A stretch of DNA of 64,000 bases from JAHBNG01 sp039028975. GTDB lineage: Bacteria > Chloroflexota > Anaerolineae > Caldilineales > Caldilineaceae. The notes beneath the pieces are model-generated. The model did not search any database, had not been told where the DNA came from, and saw nothing but the letters and a program-made list of their open reading frames with translations. The stretch lies in NCBI GenBank assembly GCA_039028975.1, contig JBCCHB010000009.1, forward strand, positions 1 to 64,000, in the 5' to 3' direction. Shown piece after piece: positions 51,749 through 59,064 of this stretch. A program made the position numbers and the translations under genes. The stretch's first letter is position 1, and the number at the start of each line of letters is the position of its first letter.

Positions 51749-53431
51749 ATGATGATAAACGCATTTTCTGAACTTGAATTAGAGCCACAGCTTGTACAGG
51801 CCGTTGCTGACTTGGGTTACTCCGAACCGACACCCATCCAAATGGGTGTGATTCCACTCATGTTATCTGGTGTTGATGTAATTGGACAAGCCCAGACTGG
51901 GACGGGGAAGACTGCTGCATTTGCGTTGCCGCTCTTGCAAAACCTAGACAGAGATGCTTCTGGCGTTCAAGCGCTGGTTCTTACCCCGACCCGGGAACTA
52001 GCCATACAAGTAGCCAAAGCCACAACCGATTATGGTCAGCACAAACGTATTCGAGTTTTAGCCATTTATGGTGGTCAGTCATATGACTTGCAGATTGGAC
52101 GCCTGCGGCGGGGTGTCGATGTCGTTGTCGGAACGCCTGGTCGCCTGATGGATCTTATGGATCGAGGTGTACTTGATCTAAGTATGGTCCGCACATTAGT
52201 AATGGACGAGGCTGATGAGATGCTCAGTATGGGCTTTATTGAGGATATTGAGACCGTCCTCTCCAGAACACCTGATAGCCGGCAAACTGCCCTCTTCTCT
52301 GCTACCATGCCCCCGAGTATACGCAGATTGGCAAACAAATATATGCGTGAACCTCAATCGGTCGCGATTGCCCAGAAACAGCGAACTGTCGAAGCAATTG
52401 AGCAGCGATATTATCTGGTCAACCATGCGGACAAGACGGCCGCGTTGACTCGTTTGCTTGAGGTAGAGCCGATTACCAGCACGCTGATCTTTGTGCGCAC
52501 CCGCCTAGAAACCGAACGGCTTACATCGGATTTGAAGAGGCGGGGATTCCCTGCTGAGGCCATGAGTGGAGAGCTAAGCCAAAAGGCCCGAGAGCGAGTC
52601 ATTGAGCGCTTCCGCCAACAGCAGTCTACTGTGGTTGTGGCAACCGATGTGGCTGCGCGCGGTCTGGATATTGACGATATCTCTCACGTTTTTAACTATG
52701 ATCTACCCCAGGATCCAGAATCTTATGTGCATCGAATTGGGCGTACTGGGCGAGCTGGACGAACTGGTGTTGCCATTACATTGGTTACCCCCAATGAACA
52801 GTGGCTCTTGCGTCGGATTGAAGGGTTTGCCAAACAACGTATACCAGAAGAGACGCTTCCCACAAAGGAGATGATTCTTGCTCTGCGCGAAAATGCCCTA
52901 TTAGAACGGATCCAAATATGGTTGCGACGCGGTCGCTATCGTAGGGAGCGCGAAATGGTTGAGGCCATGATCGAGGAAGGATTCGACCCTGTGGAGATTG
53001 CTGCTGCTGCCATAAAGGTGGCCCGAGCAGAAGAAAAAGATCGACCGATTGCTGAAGTTAGCCCTGTCTATAAAAAATCAAAATCCCACCTCAGGGACCG
53101 CAAGCAAGGCCAACGAGGAAAAGCAGGTACTGGAGGCCGCAATGGTCGAGTCCGCAGTGGCGGCAAGAAATCTGCAGAGAGTCGTTCTTCCCGTGAAGCA
53201 GGTATGACTCGTCTTAACTTAAATCGGGGCCGCTCCCATGGAATTCGCCCCAATGATGTGGTCAGTACGCTGGCCTTTTATGCTGATATCCCCGGCTCAT
53301 CCATCGGCAAAATCCTAATCGATACCCACGAAACGTTAGTAGATGTACCCGAGCAATTTGTGGAACAAGTATTGGCACAGGCGGGACGTTTTAAAATGCG
53401 TAAGCAGAACATAACCGTTGAAAGAGCTTGA
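51749..53431 (+). CDS. DEAD-box RNA helicase (DeaD/CsdA type)
   Basis: This protein of about 560 residues has the DEAD-box motifs in order: Q-motif FSELELEPQLVQAV ... PTPIQ, Walker A AQTGTGKT, PTRELA, GG, TPGR, DEAD, SAT, then FVRT, ATDVAARGLD and HRIGRTGRAGR. After the helicase core comes a basic region (about 445-495) and a DbpA-type RNA-binding domain (MTRLNLNRGRSHGIRPNDVVSTL to the end). It unwinds structured RNA, for instance in ribosome assembly or at low temperature. I chose the ATG at 51749; the frame could start at TTG 51728, but that lies within the terminator's T-run. Confidence 0.93.
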   Translation: MMINAFSELELEPQLVQAVADLGYSEPTPIQMGVIPLMLSGVDVIGQAQTGTGKTAAFALPLLQNLDRDASGVQALVLTPTRELAIQVAKATTDYGQHKRIRVLAIYGGQSYDLQIGRLRRGVDVVVGTPGRLMDLMDRGVLDLSMVRTLVMDEADEMLSMGFIEDIETVLSRTPDSRQTALFSATMPPSIRRLANKYMREPQSVAIAQKQRTVEAIEQRYYLVNHADKTAALTRLLEVEPITSTLIFVRTRLETERLTSDLKRRGFPAEAMSGELSQKARERVIERFRQQQSTVVVATDVAARGLDIDDISHVFNYDLPQDPESYVHRIGRTGRAGRTGVAITLVTPNEQWLLRRIEGFAKQRIPEETLPTKEMILALRENALLERIQIWLRRGRYRREREMVEAMIEEGFDPVEIAAAAIKVARAEEKDRPIAEVSPVYKKSKSHLRDRKQGQRGKAGTGGRNGRVRSGGKKSAESRSSREAGMTRLNLNRGRSHGIRPNDVVSTLAFYADIPGSSIGKILIDTHETLVDVPEQFVEQVLAQAGRFKMRKQNITVERA

Positions 53432-53449
53432 GAATTGATTGTATGTTTT

Positions 53450-53534
53450 GCCGGAAAAGCCCTGCCCTGACGCTTGTCCAACCTCCTCTAGGAAATCCCG
53501 AAAATGGAGACAGAATTTTTCTGATCATCTATGC
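53450..53534 (+). repeat. Family-A dispersed repeat, copy 5
   Basis: GCCGGAAAAGCCCTGCCCTG opens the copy, CTTGTCCAACCTCCTCTAGG lies in the middle and GGAGACAGAATTTTTCTG plus ATCATCTATG closes it. It starts 18 bases after the helicase stop codon. Confidence 0.65.
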
Positions 53535-53576
53535 CAAGCTCGCTACATGGTTGAATGCCTAAACCAAATTTCCTGA

Positions 53577-54176
53577 TTACTCTGCTCGGGCCAGATCTGC
53601 AGCGCGCACATCATAGAACTGCTGCAGCAATGTCAAGACAACTGCCTTGTCTTGGGTAGCTTCAATCGTTTGCCCAAAGCAGATCTCTTTTGCTGCGTAG
53701 TTGAAATGAATCGGCAAGATGTCCACATGGGCCCGATTGGCAATGTGGTAGAATCCATGTTTCCACTCATGAACGGGTGTTAAATCGTGAGTCCGAGTTC
53801 CCTGCGGCATAATGGCAATAATCAGTTTGTCATGTTTTTCAAACGCCGTAGCTGTTTGGTTGACCACGCCATGGGCGGCACTCCGGTTGATAGGGATTCC
53901 ACCAAGCCAAATGAGGATACCTCGAATGGGCCAACGAAACAGAGTATGTTTGGCCATCCAGCTAAACTTTATACCTGTAGCAAAGAGCACGATCATGCCG
54001 AGGAAAAAGTCCCACATAGAGCGGTGCGGAGCGACAATTGCAATAAATTTGGGTTCGGACGGAAAGTGACCAAACAGCCGCCAACCGATTGCACGAAATG
54101 CCCAGCGACCTATGGTCTTGGTTACTGCGTTGCCTCTCTTTGGTATATTGTCAGGTATTGTAACTTCGATGCTCAT
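53577..54176 (-). CDS. Lysophospholipid acyltransferase (PlsC family)
   Basis: This protein of about 199 residues shows the PlsC motifs: HRSMWDFF (His-x4-Asp, catalytic), WMAKHTLFRWP, LGGIPINRSAAHG and IIAIMPQGTRTHD. It would transfer acyl groups to lysophosphatidic acid or a related lipid at the membrane. The frame extends to 54347, but that part reads unlike the family, so I prefer ATG 54176 despite a weak ribosome site. The family-A copy at 53450 lies past its 3' end. Confidence 0.85.
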   Translation of the reverse strand: MSIEVTIPDNIPKRGNAVTKTIGRWAFRAIGWRLFGHFPSEPKFIAIVAPHRSMWDFFLGMIVLFATGIKFSWMAKHTLFRWPIRGILIWLGGIPINRSAAHGVVNQTATAFEKHDKLIIAIMPQGTRTHDLTPVHEWKHGFYHIANRAHVDILPIHFNYAAKEICFGQTIEATQDKAVVLTLLQQFYDVRAADLARAE

Positions 54177-54407
54177 CTCTTTTTGGTATACTTTTGTGGC
54201 GATAGCGAGACTACATTGGAAAACATATTTTCGCCAAAAGGTCCACCACCGTGGACGATGTATTCTCTGTGGATTCGCGGATGCTTGTTTACTATATATT
54301 GATTGTGTCGTAATAGGAAGGGCAAGCATTCTCGGATGTAGTCGCACCTAGAAAGCAACCGATATCTGAGAACGTTTGCTCCGTTGGGAGCTACTGATAA
54401 CCTATCA

Positions 54408-54489
54408 TATACTCAGCTCCGTAGAAAGGTGAGATTATCTCCGACCTTTCATTTCTGCGTTTGCCCAGAGAGAAGCCGAAGGGAGTATA
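54408..54489. repeat. Family-B imperfect palindrome, copy 4
   Basis: It opens TATACTCAGCTCCGTAGAAA and closes GAAGGGAGTATAA. An inner stem GAAAGGTGAGAT / CGACCTTTC is seen. It begins a cluster with a family-A fragment and another family-B copy. Confidence 0.6.
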
Positions 54490-54530
54490 ACGAGGAGAAA
54501 TCCTCCATTAGGTATTCTTCGCCAGAAAAG

Positions 54531-54580
54531 TATTGTCTCGACTCTTGACCCATCCACAATGAGTTGCCATACTCGGGTAA
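54531..54580 (+). repeat. Family-A dispersed repeat, truncated copy 6
   Basis: GCCAGAAAAGTATTGTCTCG and CTCTTGACCCATCCACAATG match the first half of copy 1. The second half (GGACAGAACTTTCTGG) is missing. Confidence 0.65.
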
Positions 54581-54679
54581 ACGATCCAAGCTTGGGTCAA
54601 GAATCAGTATAACCCAAAAGCCCCGAAGTTAAGAAAGAGGGAGTTCCCTAAAAAATAGGCCAGATTGGAACGAGAATAT

Positions 54680-54765
54680 TTATAGCTAAGTCCGTTTGAA
54701 AATAGGTGTTTGGTCTCGCTGTTAGAGCTTTGAAAAACATCTGTTTTCAAAGCGACCGCATTAAA
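54680..54765. repeat. Family-B imperfect palindrome, copy 5
   Basis: It opens TTATAGCTAAGTCCGTTTGA followed by AAATAGGTGTT and closes AACATCTGTTTTCAAAGCGAC followed by CGCATT. The inner arms pair as in copy 3. It ends about 50 bases before the metallophosphoesterase gene. Confidence 0.7.
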
Positions 54766-54818
54766 GAATCCCCTGGGTTGACTCTTGTGTAACTCATTTG
54801 TAAATTAGTGGTGTAGAA

Positions 54819-55667
54819 TTGAACAAACGAGAATTCATATATTTCACGGGCTATATGACGGCTCGCAGCCTAGAATTGGCAGGAATCGTCAACGCCCTGG
54901 ATGCCCATCAGATTGAAGTTGAATCAGTGAATGTACCAGTATACGGATTGCCAGATCATCTTACCGGGACAACTTTTGCTCAGATATCTGATTTACATAT
55001 GAGCTATCACTATCAGGCACCTCAGCTTTACGAAGCCGTTGAACTGATCAATCAGGCATCACCCGAATTTTTGTTTATTACAGGAGATTATGTTGCTGAT
55101 AACAGTGACTATCTCGACGAGATGATTGAGCCTCTCTCTGCCCTCAAGATGCCTGCATTTGCTATATTAGGCAATCACGATTGTTGGGGAAATGTCTGGT
55201 CAGTCAAGCGGGTATTTGAGCAGACTTCGGTTTGCCTGCTCTGGAACCAATCCGTTGAGGTTAAGCCGCAACTTTGGGTCATAGGATTGGATGATGTGCT
55301 GAGCGGCCGGCCAAATTTGGAGAGAGCTCTAGCTGACTGTCAGATGGATGAGCCTAAGCTACTATTGGTTCACGAGCCTGACTACTTCCGGCGAGTGATT
55401 CAGCTCTCGGCGCCTATTGATGCTCAGTTTAGTGGCCATACTCATGGCGGGCAGATTCGGCTCCCTTCCTTGTTTCCAGATATTAATGGCGAATTTTTGC
55501 GCCCCTACGTACTCCCAACGCTAGGGGAGCAATATATTATGGGTAAGTATCAAATCAATGATAAATTTCTCTACGTTAATAGAGGCCTAGGATTTACTGG
55601 ACCACCTCTCCGGCTCAACGCCCGTCCTGAAATTACGCTCTTTTCACTTTATCCGGCATTTGCATAA
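54819..55667 (+). CDS. Metallophosphoesterase (YkuE-like)
   Basis: This 282-residue protein has the calcineurin-like motifs in order: FAQISDLHMSYHY, FLFITGDYVADN, FAILGNHDCWG, LLLVHEPDYF and FSGHTHGGQIRLP. Relatives hydrolyse phosphoesters such as UDP-activated or lipid-linked groups at the membrane. The frame begins with TTG 54819; an ATG at 54855 is an alternative, and neither has a strong ribosome site. No signal segment is visible. Confidence 0.88.
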   Translation: MNKREFIYFTGYMTARSLELAGIVNALDAHQIEVESVNVPVYGLPDHLTGTTFAQISDLHMSYHYQAPQLYEAVELINQASPEFLFITGDYVADNSDYLDEMIEPLSALKMPAFAILGNHDCWGNVWSVKRVFEQTSVCLLWNQSVEVKPQLWVIGLDDVLSGRPNLERALADCQMDEPKLLLVHEPDYFRRVIQLSAPIDAQFSGHTHGGQIRLPSLFPDINGEFLRPYVLPTLGEQYIMGKYQINDKFLYVNRGLGFTGPPLRLNARPEITLFSLYPAFA

Positions 55668-55839
55668 AGAGGCTTGATTTAAGGAATAATACCTACTGCA
55701 TTTTGTAAGGAGTCGTGTCAAGATTGTCCATTAAATAACTCTCTTGACGATGGTAAGACCATATGATAGACTTACCTTGCGAAAAACTTTCCATGTAAAA
55801 ATCGTAGGATTCACCTAATGAAAACTTGCCTATGCCATT

Positions 55840-55877
55840 TTATGCTCAGTTTCGGTTGAAAACGACTGTAGTGTAAG
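55840..55877. repeat. Family-B element, internally deleted copy
   Basis: TTATGCTCAGTTTCGGTTGA followed by AAACGACTGTAGTGTAA joins the left and right ends with the middle lost. It lies upstream of ftsH. Confidence 0.6.
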
Positions 55878-55938
55878 TGCAAGAGATGGTTTGTGTTGGT
55901 AAATTTTTCGTCTGGTGAGCGAATTAATAGGAATATCA

Positions 55939-57891
55939 ATGAATTCAAAAAGAGTTCGCAGCGGGCTGATATATCTTCTCCTTCTCGTCGCTTTGGGTGC
56001 ATTTCTGTATACCTCCTTTGGGCAGGACGCACAACGGGCTGAGGATGAGCGAACGATCGCCGATATAGCCGCTTTGGTGAGAGCTGGCGAAATTTCTACA
56101 ATTTCTGTTAAAGAAAATCAGGTGACAGCCGAGAGCTTAGACCTTATTACCTTTACTTCGCGTAAAGAAGATGGGGTGGGAATCATCGAAACGTTCCAGA
56201 ATTTGGGGGTGACCCCGGAGCAGCTACGGCAAGTTGATATAGAGGTTGCCATGCCCAGCATTTGGGATAACTGGAGCGGTATTCTTTTTGCCCTACTCCC
56301 TTTGCTACTTTTAGGCTTCTTTTTCTTTATCATCCTGCGCCAAGCTCAAGGCGCAGGCAATCAGGCTTTTAGCTTTGGTAAGAGCCGTGCTCGTATGTTT
56401 ACAGGTGATCGACCAACAGTTACATTCGCCGATGTGGCTGGTAATGACGAAGCCAAACACGAGCTTGAAGAGGTCGTCGAATTTCTTAAAGAACCACAGA
56501 AGTTTGTCTCTCTGGGAGCACGTATTCCCAAAGGTGTTTTGCTTGTAGGGCCTCCTGGCACGGGTAAGACACTTATGGCCAAAGCAGTATCAGGTGAAGC
56601 TGGGGTTCCCTTTTTTAGTATTTCTGGTTCCGAGTTTGTTGAAATGTTTGTGGGTGTTGGCGCAAGTCGCGTACGCGATCTATTCGAACAGGCCAAAAAG
56701 AATAGCCCCTGTATTATCTTCGTGGATGAAATTGATGCTGTTGGGCGTCACCGCGGAGCCGGATTGGGGGGATCCCATGATGAGCGCGAACAGACGCTCA
56801 ACCAGATTTTGGTGGAGATGGATGGTTTTGATACTGATACGAACATTATTCTGATTGCAGCCACCAATCGCCCAGATATTCTTGATCCAGCCCTATTACG
56901 TCCAGGCCGATTTGATCGTCGCGTGACCATGGATGCGCCTGATGTAAAAGGACGTCGTGCAATTCTGGATGTTCATGTGCGAGGCAAGCCGCTTGCTTCT
57001 GATGTGGATTTAGATGTCCTGGCTAAACAGACGCCTGGATTTGCCGGTGCTGATATTGAGAATCTAGTTAATGAAGCCGCTATCTTAGCCGCTCGTCGCG
57101 ATAGACGCTCGGTGAGCATGGCTGAGTTTCAGGAGGCCATTGAACGGGTGATTGCTGGCCCCGAACGTCGCAGCCGAATCATTCGTCCTAAGGAGAAAGA
57201 GGTCGTTGCCTATCACGAAGCAGGACATGCTGTGGCCATGCATTTTCTCCCAGACCACGATCCGGTTCACAAGGTGACGATTGTTCCTCGCGGCATGGCT
57301 GGCGGCTATACAATGAGCCTTCCTGAAGAAGAGACACAGATGCTTAACACCAAGAAGCTCAAGGATCAGCTAGTTGCCTTGTTAGGTGGCAGAGTGGCTG
57401 AGGAGATTCGCTTTAAGGACGTGACAACAGGTGCTAGTAATGACCTAGAACGGGTAACAAATATGGCTCGGGCCATGGTCACTGAATTAGGTATGAGTGA
57501 TAAACTTGGTCCCATCCGATATGGTGAACGGGAAGAGATGGTGTTTCTTGGCCGTGCTATAAGTGAGCACCGGAATTACAGTGACAAAGTTGCTCAACAG
57601 ATAGATGAGGAAGTCCGCAGTATTGTGGATGACGCTTATCATCGATGTCATGAGTTGTTACAGACTCATTGGGATAAGATGGAACTTCTTTCTCTGCGAC
57701 TGTTGGACATTGAGACCATTGGTGCCAAGGACTTTGAATCCTTGATGCGAGGTGAAGATCCCTTCGCCTCGAATGATAGCCCTACGGCCGAAGAGACATC
57801 GGCTGCCAACTCAGCCGCAAATGATACAGCCCACAGCCAGCCGAAAGACAACGGTTTGGATTTGGGGGGTACAGTGCCTGCACCAGCCTAA
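55939..57891 (+). CDS. ftsH: ATP-dependent membrane zinc protease FtsH
   Basis: This 650-residue protein has membrane helices at about 9-27 and 113-134, AAA domain with Walker A GPPGTGKT (204-211), Walker B CIIFVDEIDAVG, second region of homology with RPGRFDRR, and peptidase motif HEAGH (426-430) followed later by the third zinc ligand Asp in the DVTTGASNDLERV region. It degrades membrane and cytosolic proteins. ATG 55939 with AGGA upstream is preferred to GTG 55915. A low-complexity Ala/Asn/Asp tail (about 610-650) follows the peptidase. Confidence 0.96.
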   Translation: MNSKRVRSGLIYLLLLVALGAFLYTSFGQDAQRAEDERTIADIAALVRAGEISTISVKENQVTAESLDLITFTSRKEDGVGIIETFQNLGVTPEQLRQVDIEVAMPSIWDNWSGILFALLPLLLLGFFFFIILRQAQGAGNQAFSFGKSRARMFTGDRPTVTFADVAGNDEAKHELEEVVEFLKEPQKFVSLGARIPKGVLLVGPPGTGKTLMAKAVSGEAGVPFFSISGSEFVEMFVGVGASRVRDLFEQAKKNSPCIIFVDEIDAVGRHRGAGLGGSHDEREQTLNQILVEMDGFDTDTNIILIAATNRPDILDPALLRPGRFDRRVTMDAPDVKGRRAILDVHVRGKPLASDVDLDVLAKQTPGFAGADIENLVNEAAILAARRDRRSVSMAEFQEAIERVIAGPERRSRIIRPKEKEVVAYHEAGHAVAMHFLPDHDPVHKVTIVPRGMAGGYTMSLPEEETQMLNTKKLKDQLVALLGGRVAEEIRFKDVTTGASNDLERVTNMARAMVTELGMSDKLGPIRYGEREEMVFLGRAISEHRNYSDKVAQQIDEEVRSIVDDAYHRCHELLQTHWDKMELLSLRLLDIETIGAKDFESLMRGEDPFASNDSPTAEETSAANSAANDTAHSQPKDNGLDLGGTVPAPA

Positions 57892-57898
57892 CGAAACA

Positions 57899-58801
57899 AT
57901 GAGAGCACCCCGTAAAGAAGATACCTACCAGAATGGCTATCACCCGGCCCCGTCTAAATCAGGCGGGGCCTTCTTGTCAGCTGATCAACCGTTCGGCTCT
58001 TCACCCGATCAAGCTGCTAATCTGCATAAGCCATCAGTCATTCCCCAGTCGAGCCAAAACCAAAACCGAACAGTCTTTCCAGAAGACGTGCCGCTTGCGT
58101 CCACCCGCACATTTTTGTATAACCTGGTTCAACATTCAATGATGGGCTGGTCCCTCTTCCGTTGGGGACTTTCATTGATTGTATTGCTCGTGCTGATTGG
58201 ATTAGGGGTTGGACTCTATTCTTGGCGGATCGCAGTTATCCTAGCCCCTGTACTTCTGCTCATCCCTTATAGCGTATTGCGCCGCTGGCGTAAAGAAGAT
58301 TATGTTCACTTTGAGGAAAGCTCCCTGCCAGAAGCTCAGGCAGAGTCACTAGATTCTGCCGAAAAGATCCCCGTTCACGTCACAGGGCTCTTTCACGTAG
58401 AAGGCCGGGAGCAGCGCTTCACTTGGCTACCAGGTTTCTATCGTACCTTTGCCACCCGAGAGCATGCACTACTTTGCATGGCCCCGGATAGCACTTTCTT
58501 GCGCATAGGTGGCTTTGACCCTGATTGTGTTGGGATGTGGTATATCTTTTTTGAACCAAAGGATATCTGTGAATTGCGCTGGGGGAGCCTCTATTTTGGC
58601 CGTACCTCTCGTCCTACCATTCTCGTCACTCGCCAGTTTGTCCAGCCTGCCAAAGGTCGTATGAGGCGGGAGAAGATCGCTACGGAGCAAGTCTTTCTGA
58701 GCTTTCAAAATGAAGCCGATGGTCAACGGATCTGGTCAGACCTGATAGTAGACGCTACACATGTTCCATTGAATTCACCTGCCCAATCGGATAGTCAGTA
58801 G
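57899..58801 (+). CDS. Two-helix membrane protein of unknown function
   Basis: This 300-residue protein starts 7 bases after ftsH. It has a Pro/Ser-rich cytoplasmic arm (1-80), two helices (about 82-125, SLFRWGLSLIVLLVLIGLGVGLY and IAVILAPVLLLIPYSVL) and a C-terminal domain that could be PH-like (VTGLFHVEGREQRFTWLPGFYRTFATREHALLC onward). I do not recognise the family. The gene pairing suggests co-expression with FtsH. A longer frame from 57752 overlaps ftsH and is not used. Confidence 0.65.
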   Translation: MRAPRKEDTYQNGYHPAPSKSGGAFLSADQPFGSSPDQAANLHKPSVIPQSSQNQNRTVFPEDVPLASTRTFLYNLVQHSMMGWSLFRWGLSLIVLLVLIGLGVGLYSWRIAVILAPVLLLIPYSVLRRWRKEDYVHFEESSLPEAQAESLDSAEKIPVHVTGLFHVEGREQRFTWLPGFYRTFATREHALLCMAPDSTFLRIGGFDPDCVGMWYIFFEPKDICELRWGSLYFGRTSRPTILVTRQFVQPAKGRMRREKIATEQVFLSFQNEADGQRIWSDLIVDATHVPLNSPAQSDSQ

Positions 58802-58857
58802 ATTGAAAGCTGTCAGTTTGTTTGGTTACAGACGTGTACTATCCTGTAAATAAACAA

Positions 58858-58880
58858 AGATTAGAAGATTAGAAAGATTA
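58858..58880. repeat. Short tandem AGATTAGA repeat
   Basis: AGATTAGAAGATTAGAAAG plus ATTA makes three close units of the same word. It is intergenic and without visible coding role. Confidence 0.5.
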
Positions 58881-58965
58881 AAGACCTTGTGAAATCTTTG
58901 TTAGATTTTCATTCCCTGTGACGTAGCCCGTTGCATGTTTAATTACTGATTATGGGTAGATTACT

Positions 58966-59064
58966 ATGAGGGCTATGCCAACGGCACGCCTATTATGGTC
59001 TGGGTTGGCATTGTTCATGACAGCGTTGGGATTTATGCTCGGCGATCCTTATTGGACCTTATAA
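58966..59064 (+). CDS. Possible 32-residue hydrophobic small protein
   Basis: ATG 58966 opens a frame of 32 codons ending TAA 59064: a short charged start and then ARLLWSGLALFMTALGFMLG, one membrane-length segment, and DPYWTL. It overlaps the last 16 bases of the alkaline phosphatase gene on the other strand. No strong ribosome site is seen. It may be chance; I list it because it is the only hydrophobic short frame in this gap. Confidence 0.2.
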   Translation: MRAMPTARLLWSGLALFMTALGFMLGDPYWTL

